Positions 46,006-54,598 of a stretch of DNA of 64,000 nt are shown piece after piece. The notes below the pieces were generated by a model. The model saw nothing but the letters and a program-made list of their open reading frames with translations, searched no databases and was not told the origin of the DNA. The stretch comes from Thermoplasmata archaeon. Lineage in GTDB: Archaea > Thermoplasmatota > Thermoplasmata > Lutacidiplasmatales > UBA184. The first letter of the stretch is position 1. The number at the start of each line of letters is the position of its first letter. Location of the stretch: positions 1 through 64,000 of the forward strand of contig JAKASE010000004.1 in NCBI GenBank assembly GCA_021819135.1, written 5' to 3'. The translations under genes and the position numbers were made by a program.

Positions 46006-46989
46006 ATGCATCTCGACCCGTTCGAGCTCCACCGGCCCACGACGGTCGAGGAAGCGGTGGGACTGGCCCACGACCTCGCGGGTCGCACCGACTTCGTCGC
46101 GGGAGGGACCGACCTCCTGCCGAACTACAAGATGCACCTGAACGTCCGCCCGCACCTGATCGCCCTCGAGGACATCCCGGAGCTTCGGGGTCGGTCGCTC
46201 GCCCGCATCGGGGCGATGGAGCGTCTCGCCGACATCGAGTCCGACGCCGCGCTCGCGCGGGTCTACCCCGGGCTCGCCGACGCCGTGGGGGAGGTCGCCA
46301 CGCCGCTCGTCCGGTCCAGCGGGACGGTCGGGGGGAACCTCCTGGTCGAGACCCGCTGCTTCTTCTTCAACCAGAGCCTGTTCTGGCGGTCGAGCCTCGG
46401 TTACTGTCTCAAGGCCGACGGCGACAAATGCCACGTCGTCCCGCAGAAAGAGCGCTGCTACGCGACGTTCAGCGGCGACGTCGCCCCGGTCCTCCTCGTC
46501 CTCGACGCGGAGGTCGAGGTCGCCGGTCCGTCCGGACGCCGCCGGATCCCCCTCGCCGCGCTCTACGACGCGACGGGCGACGGGATCCGCCGGCTCACGC
46601 TCGCGCCGGGCGAACTCCTGGTCGCGGTCCACCTGCCCGAGGGGGCCCGGGGACGGCGGGCCCGGTACAAGAAGCTCCGCGTGCGGCCGTCCTACGACTT
46701 CCCCGAGCTCGGGGTCGCGGTCGCCGGCCGCTGGGACGCCGGCCGGGTCGCGTCGATGCATCTCGCGGTCGGCGGGGTCGAGACCTACCCCCGGCGGTTC
46801 GACGAGCTCACCGCGCCGCTCGAGGGGTGCGCGCTCTCCGACACGGCGGTCCGCGGGCTCGCCGAGGCGGTCATGCGAAAGCTCCGTCCGGTCCACAACA
46901 CTTTCCTGCTACCGGATTACCGCCGTCGCATGGTCGAGGTGTACGTGCGCCGCGCGATCGCCGAGGCCCGGGAGGGCGCGGCCGAATGA
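46006..46989 (+). CDS. FAD-binding subunit of molybdenum hydroxylase with extra four-Cys insert (4-hydroxybenzoyl-CoA reductase beta-like)
   Basis: VAGGTDLLPNYK FAD motif; TRCFFFNQSLFWRSSLGYCLKADGDKCHVVPQKERC (C-x15-C-x7-C-x8-C). Confidence 0.9.
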   Translation: MHLDPFELHRPTTVEEAVGLAHDLAGRTDFVAGGTDLLPNYKMHLNVRPHLIALEDIPELRGRSLARIGAMERLADIESDAALARVYPGLADAVGEVATPLVRSSGTVGGNLLVETRCFFFNQSLFWRSSLGYCLKADGDKCHVVPQKERCYATFSGDVAPVLLVLDAEVEVAGPSGRRRIPLAALYDATGDGIRRLTLAPGELLVAVHLPEGARGRRARYKKLRVRPSYDFPELGVAVAGRWDAGRVASMHLAVGGVETYPRRFDELTAPLEGCALSDTAVRGLAEAVMRKLRPVHNTFLLPDYRRRMVEVYVRRAIAEAREGAAE

Positions 46990-47456
46990 CCGCGACCGCG
47001 GAGTTCCGGCTCGTCCCCCTCGAGAAGCTCCGCGCCCACGAGCAGTACGACGAGGCGGGGGTCCTCGACCTCGTCACCGAGATCCGCGCGAAGGGGGTCT
47101 TCGCCGACCCGATCTGGGTCGCCCGGGGCTCCTACGCGATCCTGAACGGGCATCACCGGGTCGAGGCCCTGAAGCGTCTCGGGGCGCACCGGGTCCCCGC
47201 CTGGGTCCTCGACTACGAGAGCGACCTCGTCTCCCTCGAGCCGTGGAGCCCGGGTCCGCCGATCGCGAAGGCGGAGGTCGTCGCCCGGGCGAAGAGCGGC
47301 CGGCTCTTCCCGCCGAAGTCGACCCGCCACCGCCTCTCGACCGAGCTCCCGGCGCGTCCGATGCCGCTCACGGACCTCCTCGAGCCGGCGCGCCGGCCCG
47401 CATCTCACCGACCGGCGTCCCCACCGGCCGAAGGGGCCTCCGCGAGGAGCGGGTAG
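46986..47456 (+). CDS. ParB-like N-terminal domain protein, SerK/SbnI-like
   Basis: VPLEKLRAHEQYDEAGVLDLVTEIRAKGVFADPIWV....ILNGHHRVEALKRLG; PPIAKAEVVARAKSGRLFPPKSTRH; ATGA overlap with the FAD subunit gene. Confidence 0.75.
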   Translation: MTATAEFRLVPLEKLRAHEQYDEAGVLDLVTEIRAKGVFADPIWVARGSYAILNGHHRVEALKRLGAHRVPAWVLDYESDLVSLEPWSPGPPIAKAEVVARAKSGRLFPPKSTRHRLSTELPARPMPLTDLLEPARRPASHRPASPPAEGASARSG

Positions 47457-48055
47457 GGCAGCGGCCAGCCCCCCTCGGCGAACCGTCGGATCGCCTCCGC
47501 GAGGAGGCGCACCTCGACCGGGTGCACGCGGTCCCTGAGGTCCTCCGGCGTGTCCCCCGGAACGACCGGTACCTTCTCCTGCAGGAGGACCGGGCCCCCG
47601 TCGACCGCGCCGGTGACCTCGTGCACTGTCACGCCCGTCTCGGTCTCCTTCGCGGCGAGGACCGCCTCGTGGACGTGGTGGCCGTACATCCCCGGACCCC
47701 CGTACTTGGGGAGGAGCGCGGGGTGGAGATTGATCGCCCGGCCGCGCCAACGCTCGACCCAAGACGGCGGCAGGACCCGAAGAAAGCCGGCGAGCACGAC
47801 GAGCTCGGCCCCGTGGGCGCTGATCTCCTCCGTCAGGCGGGCGCTCCAGGACTCCCGGTCGACCCCCCGGGCCGGGAGGAGGACTGCCGGGATCGCGCGG
47901 CGCCGCGCGCGATCGAGCGCGCGGGCCCCCGGGCGGTCGGCGACGACCAGCACGATGCGGGCCGGCAGGCGTCCCGCGTCGACCTCTTCGGCGAGCCCCT
48001 CGAGCGTCGTGCCTTCCCCCGAAGCGAGCACTGCGATCGGCAACGCCCGGGTCAC
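47405..48055 (-). CDS. purN: phosphoribosylglycinamide formyltransferase
   Basis: IAVLASGEGTTLEGLAE; VLAGFLRVLPPSWVERWRGRAINLHPALLPKYGGPGMYG; GVTVHEVTGAVDGGPVLLQEKVPV. Confidence 0.93.
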   Translation of the reverse strand: MTRALPIAVLASGEGTTLEGLAEEVDAGRLPARIVLVVADRPGARALDRARRRAIPAVLLPARGVDRESWSARLTEEISAHGAELVVLAGFLRVLPPSWVERWRGRAINLHPALLPKYGGPGMYGHHVHEAVLAAKETETGVTVHEVTGAVDGGPVLLQEKVPVVPGDTPEDLRDRVHPVEVRLLAEAIRRFAEGGWPLPYPLLAEAPSAGGDAGR

Positions 48056-48232
48056 GGGATGCGCACCGGCACCGGTTAGAAGAGGGTGGCGGAGGGAGAT
48101 CCGGAAATCCCTGCGGCGTCCCCCGGCCGACCGGGCCGTCGGATGGCCCCCCGGACCCGGCGCCAGACCGGTCGTCGCGACGCGGGCAAGGGGTTTGGGC
48201 GGCGCGCGCTGGCCCGCCCCCGAGGGAGCTCG

Positions 48233-48939
48233 ATGGCCGCGCCGCTCTGGGACGACGTCGACCGGTACCTCGAGGAGCACCTCGTCCCCCGGGACCCCGC
48301 GCTCGAGGCGGCGCTCGCGGACAGCGCCGCGGCCGGTCTCCCGTCGATCCAGGTCTCCCCGACCCAGGGACGGTTCCTCCACGTGCTCGCCCGATCGGTG
48401 GGGGCGCGTCGCATCCTCGAGGTCGGGACCCTCGGAGGCTATAGCACGATATGGCTCGCGCGCGCGCTCCCGCTCGGCGGGCACCTCCTTACCCTCGAGG
48501 TCGACCCGGTCCATGCCGAGGTCGCTGGCCGTAACCTCGAGCGGGCGGGCGTCGCCCGTCGGTGGAGCTGCGGATCGGTCCGGCCCTCGATTCGCTGCGC
48601 GCCCTCACGGAGTCGGGGGAGCCCCCGTTCGACCTCACGTTCCTCGACGCCGACAAGCCGCCGTCGGTCGAGTACTTCGAGCCTGCCCTGCGCCTTTCGC
48701 ACCCGGGCAGCCTGATCGTCGTCGACAACGTCGTCCCGGTCGGCGCGATCGCGGCGGCCGGGCGGGACGACCCGGCCATCCGCGGAATGCGACGCCTCTT
48801 CGAGCGGATGCGCGAGGAACCGCGCGTGCGCGCCACCGCGTTGCAGACCGTGGGCTCGAAGGAGTACGACGGGTTCCTGCTCGCGGTCGTCGTCGACCCG
48901 AAGGCCCCGGAGCCGGGGCGGCCGGACCCCCGACGCTAG
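48233..48939 (+). pseudogene. SAM-dependent O-methyltransferase (CCoAOMT-like), frameshifted
   Basis: Frame 2 N-terminal half (ILEVGTLGGYSTIWLARALP) and frame 1 C-terminal half (LTFLDADKPPSVEYFEPALRL..GSLIVVDNVV) join near 48560 where one G appears missing. Confidence 0.8.
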
Positions 48940-49904
48940 AGCATCACGCGCAGGTTGAGCTTCTCGGTGAGCTCCTTGTAGCGGTTGCGGATCGTGACCT
49001 CGGTCACGCCGGCGACCTCGGCGACCTCGCGCTGGGTCCGGCGCTCGCCGCACTGGACGCTCGAGATGTAGATCGCGGCGGCGGCGACCCCCGTCGGACC
49101 GCGGCCGCTCGTGAGCTCGCGCTCGGTCGCCTCCTTCAGGATCTCGTTCGCACGCGTCTGGATCTCGCCCTTCAGCTTGAGCTCCGAGCAGAACCGCTGG
49201 ATGTAATCCTGCGGGCGCGTCGGCATCAGCTTGAGGTGGAGCTCGCGCGTCATGAACCGGTACGTCCGGCCGATCTCCTTGCGGCCGATCCGGGACTTGG
49301 AGGCGATCTCGTCCAGGGTGCGCGGGACGTTGCACTGGCGGCAGCTCCCGTAGAGCGACGCCGCGACGACGCCTTCGATCGAACGGCCGCGGATCAGGTT
49401 GCGATTGACCGCCTTGCGGTAGATCATCGCGGCGGTCTCGCGGACGTTCCGCGGGAGCGCCATGCCCGACGCGATCCGGTCGAGCTCGGCGAGCGCGAAG
49501 GCGAGGTTCCGTTCCGTGGCATTCGAGATGCGGATACGGCGCTGCCACTTGCGGAGCCGATAGAGCTGGGCCCGGTTGCGGGTCGGGATCGACTTCCCAT
49601 ACGGGTCCCGGTTCTTCCACCCGATCTCCGTCGAGAGTCCCTTGTCGTGGATGGTGAGCGTGGTGGGGGCCCCCGTGCGGGCGCGCTTCTCCCCCTGCTC
49701 GGCGTCGAACGCCCGCCAGTCCGGGCCCTGATCGATCATCGACTCCTCGAGGACGAGCCCGCACTCGTCGCAGACGAGCTCCCCGCGCTCGTAGTCACGG
49801 GTCAGGTGCGTCGAACCGCAGCTCGTGCAGCGCGTCGGCACCGCGAGGTCCTCCGGTCGCGCCGCGGTCTTCTCGACGTTCGCCGGGATCTCTCCGTCCG
49901 CCAT
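48936..49904 (-). CDS. tfb: transcription initiation factor IIB
   Basis: [29 protein letters not shown] zinc ribbon; two cyclin repeats. Confidence 0.96.
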   Translation of the reverse strand: MADGEIPANVEKTAARPEDLAVPTRCTSCGSTHLTRDYERGELVCDECGLVLEESMIDQGPDWRAFDAEQGEKRARTGAPTTLTIHDKGLSTEIGWKNRDPYGKSIPTRNRAQLYRLRKWQRRIRISNATERNLAFALAELDRIASGMALPRNVRETAAMIYRKAVNRNLIRGRSIEGVVAASLYGSCRQCNVPRTLDEIASKSRIGRKEIGRTYRFMTRELHLKLMPTRPQDYIQRFCSELKLKGEIQTRANEILKEATERELTSGRGPTGVAAAAIYISSVQCGERRTQREVAEVAGVTEVTIRNRYKELTEKLNLRVML

Positions 49905-49923
49905 GGTTGATCCTCGACCCTCC

Positions 49924-50190
49924 TTACTCCCGGACCAGATTCGCCCCCAGGATCGCCTCGCCCTCAGCCGGCGTCGGGGGCCGCCGGGGACGCACGCTGT
50001 AGTAGGGGCGAGCGACCGGACCGAAGACCCGGACGATCCGCCCGGGGAGGAGACCGCGCGCGTCCCTCACCGGCGTTCCTTCCGGGACCACGTCCTGCGA
50101 AGCGGCCCGGACCGTGAGGTAGCCGGCCGGCGTCACCGAGAGTATCGTCCCCACCTCGCGCGTTGCCGGTCGACCGCCGCCTCGCGACAA
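49924..50190 (-). CDS. H/ACA RNP protein Gar1-like (TTG start inferred)
   Basis: [17 protein letters not shown]....[34 protein letters not shown]; minus-strand TATA-like cttatatac just upstream. Confidence 0.75.
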   Translation of the reverse strand: MSRGGGRPATREVGTILSVTPAGYLTVRAASQDVVPEGTPVRDARGLLPGRIVRVFGPVARPYYSVRPRRPPTPAEGEAILGANLVRE

Positions 50191-50209
50191 GTGGTATAAA
50201 CGACTTGCG

Positions 50210-50224
50210 ATACGTATATAAGTC
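50210..50224 (-). promoter_or_regulatory. TATA-box-like element for the Gar1-like gene
   Basis: Minus-strand agacttatatacgta about 25-30 nt before TTG 50190. Confidence 0.5.
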
Positions 50225-51388
50225 TTACGCTCGTGGACGAGAACGGCTTCGCGCCTTCGACGCGGGGTCGGCGTCGGCCTCCCGTTCGGGGACGTACCCC
50301 TCCGGGGGAACGTACGGCACGAAGAGCGAGGGCCGGTACGTCCGGCTCGGCGGGGGCTCGTCGTCCCCCGCGGGAGCGGTCGGCTCCTCCGAAGGAGCCG
50401 GTCGGTCCCGGTCGGGGACCGCGACCTCCTCCCCGGCGACCTCGTCCTCGACCTCGCCGAGCCCGTCCTCCTCGAGGAGCGACTCCGGGGTCGGTGCCTC
50501 CGCCTCGCCGGGTTCGCTCGAGAGCGGGGGGGCGATCGGCGGGCCCGCGCTCGCGCGCTTCTTCTCCCGGGTGAGCCGGTCCACTTCGGCCCAGAGGACC
50601 TCGATCTCCTCCTCGGGCGTACCGTAGCGGCGCTCTTCGCTGATCGCCGCACGCACCTGGGCCATCAGTCGTGCGGCGCTCTGCGCCTTCCCCTTGATCC
50701 GCTGCAGCCGCCGGGCGAGGTTCCGGGCCTCCAGCAGGATCTCCTCCTCTTCGCTCGGGCTCACGAGCGGGACCGCCGGGGCGCGCGGGATGCGAACGAC
50801 GGCCCGGCGTAGCTCGATGAGCCGCTGCGCGGCCGTGGGGATATGCTGGTCCTGCACCGCCTGCAGAAGCCGGGAGAACGCCTGCGTCGCCTCGAGGACC
50901 TCCTCGCCCCGGTCGCGGGCCCGGCGGATCGAGACGCCGAGCGGCTCCGCCTCCTGGAGGCAGAACTTCGGGATCGCGTCGTTCAGCACGGCGAGCGCCA
51001 GCGAGGCGCTCGCCGCCGCCTTCTCGAGCGACCCGGCGCTCAAGGGCTCCGACATCAGCCGCCGCCGGGGGTTCCCGACACGAGAGTCGAGGTGGGCGAC
51101 GTCGACGCCGATCGTCTCGGCGATCGTCCGAAGTTCGTCGGCCCGCTTGAGGAGCTCGCGCACCCACGTCCAGTCCGGCCCGACGCGCGCGAGGAGCGCC
51201 TCGCCCCGCTTCACGATGGCGAGCGCACGGGCCGTCGAGCCCTCCCGGAGCGTCGCCTCGAACGTCTCCCGGATCTGGGCGATCGGGAACGGGAGCCCTT
51301 CCGCTTCGAGGGCCCCGGCCCGCGCGGCCAGCGCCTCGAGCCGCTCACGGACCGCGGCGATCGTGGGCTCGGGGGCCGCCACGGTCAC
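50225..51388 (-). CDS. coiled-coil hypothetical protein
   Basis: 387 aa, helical, acidic Pro-rich C-terminus; GTGA overlap with the upstream gene. Confidence 0.7.
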   Translation of the reverse strand: MTVAAPEPTIAAVRERLEALAARAGALEAEGLPFPIAQIRETFEATLREGSTARALAIVKRGEALLARVGPDWTWVRELLKRADELRTIAETIGVDVAHLDSRVGNPRRRLMSEPLSAGSLEKAAASASLALAVLNDAIPKFCLQEAEPLGVSIRRARDRGEEVLEATQAFSRLLQAVQDQHIPTAAQRLIELRRAVVRIPRAPAVPLVSPSEEEEILLEARNLARRLQRIKGKAQSAARLMAQVRAAISEERRYGTPEEEIEVLWAEVDRLTREKKRASAGPPIAPPLSSEPGEAEAPTPESLLEEDGLGEVEDEVAGEEVAVPDRDRPAPSEEPTAPAGDDEPPPSRTYRPSLFVPYVPPEGYVPEREADADPASKARSRSRPRA

Positions 51389-52626
51389 CCTCCCCCGGAC
51401 TCGGCGGCGAGCATGCGCATGAGCCGGCTCAGCGTCTCGTCGGCCTCCTGCAGACGACGCATGCGGAGGAGCTCGGTCGCCTCGCGGATCTGGATCGCGG
51501 CCTCGCGCGACGTCTCGCCTTCGGGCGGCAGGGTCCGGACCCGTCCGGCGAGGGTGCGCGCTTTCCGCAGCAGCCGGCCGAGCATCTCATCCTCGCCCTC
51601 CGCGGGCGGCGGGGGCGGGACCAACGGGGCGGCCGCGGAGGCGGGCTCGGGGGCGTTCTCGAGTTCTTCGAGCGCGCGCCTCAGATCGCGGATGCCCTGG
51701 ATCGCCTCGGGGATGCGGCCTTTCCTCAGGTGCCGCCCGGCTTCGAGATGCAACCGCCGCGCCGCCGCCGCGGGCGTGTGCTCCTCCGGATAGTGGTCCA
51801 GGGACTCCCCGGTGCGCTTGAGCTCCTCCTCGATCGACGCCGGGATCGCCTCGTGGAGCAGCATGAGCGTCTGCGCGGATTGCTGTGCGATGCTATCGAG
51901 GACCTCTTCGGTGATCTCCGGTTGGGCGAGCCGGTCGCGGATCGCCGCCACTTCGCCGGTGATCTCGCCGAGAGGGAACCCGAGCTCGACGGCCTCGGCG
52001 CGGAGCGCGTCGATCTGCGCGAGCAACCGCTGAAGGCCCCTCCAGTCGGACTCGAACTGGGTCAGCCGGCGTTCGGCCTCTGCGAAGAGCCGCCCGGCCT
52101 CCGTCCGATCGCCGGCGTTCAGGGCGTCGTCGATCCGGGCAAAGTCCGTTCGGAAGGCGAAACGTACGCCGCTCTTCTGGAGCGCGTCGCGTCGGTCGCG
52201 GAGGGAGGACCGACGGTCCTGGAGGAACTGCTCGGTCTCCCGGTCGAGGCGGACCTGGGCCGCCCGAAGGATCTCGAGCGCCTCGCTGTCGCGGCCCTCG
52301 GCCTCGATCAACGCGGCCTGGCAGAGATCGCTCGTCACGTCGGGAGCCCGGCCCAGTCCCTGGAGCTGGTCCATCTTCGCCCGGAGGTCGAGGCTGATCG
52401 TCGCGTTCAGTTCCGCCTCGGGCGAGAGCGGAGCCATGCCGCCCCCGGCCGCAGCCGGCGGCGCGGTCGGGCCGGCCCGGTGGCCGTTGCCGTGCGGCTC
52501 CTCGGGCGCGGCGTCCGCGATCGACCGGAGTCCCTCGATCGCGAGGGCCGTCGGGAACCCGCAAACGGGGCAATGCGCCGCCGTGGACGCGATGGGTTGT
52601 TCGCAGACGGGACAGCTAGACGGCAC
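51385..52626 (-). CDS. zinc-ribbon + coiled-coil hypothetical protein (start uncertain)
   Basis: CPVCEQPIASTAAHCPVCGFPTALAIEGL then long helical region. Confidence 0.7.
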   Translation of the reverse strand: MPSSCPVCEQPIASTAAHCPVCGFPTALAIEGLRSIADAAPEEPHGNGHRAGPTAPPAAAGGGMAPLSPEAELNATISLDLRAKMDQLQGLGRAPDVTSDLCQAALIEAEGRDSEALEILRAAQVRLDRETEQFLQDRRSSLRDRRDALQKSGVRFAFRTDFARIDDALNAGDRTEAGRLFAEAERRLTQFESDWRGLQRLLAQIDALRAEAVELGFPLGEITGEVAAIRDRLAQPEITEEVLDSIAQQSAQTLMLLHEAIPASIEEELKRTGESLDHYPEEHTPAAAARRLHLEAGRHLRKGRIPEAIQGIRDLRRALEELENAPEPASAAAPLVPPPPPAEGEDEMLGRLLRKARTLAGRVRTLPPEGETSREAAIQIREATELLRMRRLQEADETLSRLMRMLAAESGGG

Positions 52627-53196
52627 AGGACAATCCCTGACATACGTCGAGACGTTGGTCGGACCCTTAAAGTCTCGGGCAACTCCGAGGAGAGCCACCC
52701 GTTGAGACGGGCGGACGCAGGGGTACACCGGGTTTCATCGACAGGGGCGGTGGCTCGACCGGCCTGGACGCGGACGGAACCGCGAAGGGTTATTCGTCGT
52801 CCGACCGGGGGACGACCGTGAGACGCGGCACGCTTTTCCGCCATCCTTTCCGGCAGCCCGCGGGCCCTGGCCACGCGGATCCGCCGGACCTCACCCGGCG
52901 AAGCCGGTCACGAGTGCTTCCCTCTCCCCGATTTCCCGTCCGCGAAGCGGCGGCCGCCGGTAGTCCGCTCCTGACGACTCGTCCCGGGGTCGCCCGCGTC
53001 GCGTTCTCGTGGGAACCCTCGCTCGATGCATCGGACTCCCACCCGTGAGTTCCGCACTCCGGTACCTCGGACCAATCTGCAAGGGATGCTGGACGCGTAC
53101 CGCCCGACGACGACCGGCGACGGGCGGTCCTCCGCCAGAGTGCGGGCGAGGTACGGGAGGTTCTTCCCTCCACGAGCCGCCGACCGGCACGCGGGA

Positions 53197-53496
53197 CTAA
53201 CCACCCGAGAACGTCGGAACTACCGTGAGTCGAGTCGGGCCGTCGATCGTTCGGTCGAGGGGCACGGGTGTATCGTCCACGAGGACGGCGCTTCCCTCGG
53301 GGGCCTGGCCGATCTTGCGGAGCACGACGCGGATCGGCACACCGGCTTCCACCGTGAGTTCGTGCCGGTCGACTCGCCCTGCGCGCGTCACCTCGACGAC
53401 GACCGCGATCTGCGCCCGCGGAAGACCGCGGAGAGGGAGGGCATCGCTCGCTCGCGGGACGTCCGGTGCTCCCCGTGAACTCCTGCGATGCATCAT
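53197..53496 (-). CDS. small beta-grasp (MoaD/ThiS/SAMP-like) protein ending in Gly-Gly
   Basis: VVVEVTRAGRVDRHELTVEAGVPIRVVLRKIGQAPEGSAVLVDDTPVPLDRTIDGPTRLTVVPTFSGG*. Confidence 0.65.
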   Translation of the reverse strand: MMHRRSSRGAPDVPRASDALPLRGLPRAQIAVVVEVTRAGRVDRHELTVEAGVPIRVVLRKIGQAPEGSAVLVDDTPVPLDRTIDGPTRLTVVPTFSGG

Positions 53497-53618
53497 CGGT
53501 TTTCCCCGATTCCGGATCTGACGCCTTGGCTGAGAGGGACTACTACTTCATTACGGGAACGAGGAGGCGGAAGGCCCTCCCCCGACGCTGCATGGCCGTC
53601 CACTTCGTGCTGAGGCGA

Positions 53619-54203
53619 CTACGGGCACGTCGATGCGGTCACGTTCACCATGATGTCGATGCTCCACACCCCCGATGGAAGGCTCGGCGCGGGATCAGGC
53701 ACGACGATGGCCAGGTCCCACGTCACGAACCTCCCCGTCCCGCAGGGTTGTTCGACACCGTTCCCCCAGGCGGTCGCGGCCTGACACCCTGGGTCTTGTG
53801 TCGGAATACAGCCGTACGTGGTCGGTACCGGGGAGCTGATGCTCCAGTTCACGTACAGCGTCTCGTTCGGAACGTTGTGGGTCCACGTTACGTTCGGAAA
53901 GGCCACGGTGCTCCCACCGGAGATCCTGATGGGGAAGGGGGCGGGATAGACCTCTTGCGCGCCAAAGACGGGCCATGAGCCGGCCGGATAGGAGAAGTGT
54001 GCGACAATGCCTTCGAGTTCCACCTGTCCGGGCGCAGGGGACTTGGCCGTGAACAGCGACCCACCGTTCAGCGCGTAGATCGCGACAAGAGTCAATGCCA
54101 CCGACAGGAGCACGGAGATCGCCACCGTGGCGAGGCGGCGGAGCCGTGCAGGGTTCCGCGGCTCCGCGAAGGCGGACATGCGCCATGGTGTCAAACGGGT
54201 CAT
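53619..54203 (-). CDS. hypothetical secreted/membrane-anchored protein
   Basis: N-terminal TM LATVAISVLLSVALTLVAIYALNGG; extracytoplasmic domain with N-x-S/T sequons. Confidence 0.55.
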   Translation of the reverse strand: MTRLTPWRMSAFAEPRNPARLRRLATVAISVLLSVALTLVAIYALNGGSLFTAKSPAPGQVELEGIVAHFSYPAGSWPVFGAQEVYPAPFPIRISGGSTVAFPNVTWTHNVPNETLYVNWSISSPVPTTYGCIPTQDPGCQAATAWGNGVEQPCGTGRFVTWDLAIVVPDPAPSLPSGVWSIDIMVNVTASTCP

Positions 54204-54292
54204 TCACTATCAGGATTGCGCCTCGCGACTCTCGTCGGTTCTCGGCGAAACGCGGCCCGGCGTGCCGATCGCCGCCGGCTCGGCCCGGGGAA

Positions 54293-54379
54293 CGCTGAGG
54301 GGGAGATTTGAACTCCCGCGACGGAAACCCGTCACCAGATCTCGAATCTGGCGCCTTGGCCGAGCTAGGCTACCTCAGC
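54293..54379 (-). tRNA. tRNA-Ser (anticodon CGA)
   Basis: Minus strand GCTGAGG...CCTCAGC acceptor; CCAGA-TTCGAGA-TCTGG anticodon arm; long variable arm; GTTCAAATC T loop. Confidence 0.93.
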
Positions 54380-54598
54380 ACCCCGTTCGGCGCAGAGCTT
54401 CTCGCGTAAAAGGACACCGGCTCCCGCGACGCAGCGAGACCGACGGATCGGTCGCTCGCCGCCCGCTCCTTCGGGGTGGAGTGAGAATCCCCTTTGCACT
54501 GTTCATGGTACGGTACCTGAGGGAAGCGGCTCGCGGCCGACCGGCGAACGGCGGTTCTGCCTTGGCCGCTCCCGGCGCGCCGGTCGACGTCGTGACTC

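Noticed and set aside
43656-46989. Aerobic CO dehydrogenase (CoxLMS)
   Set aside because: No AYxCSFR loop; the FAD subunit has the extra four-Cys insert typical of 4-hydroxybenzoyl-CoA reductase
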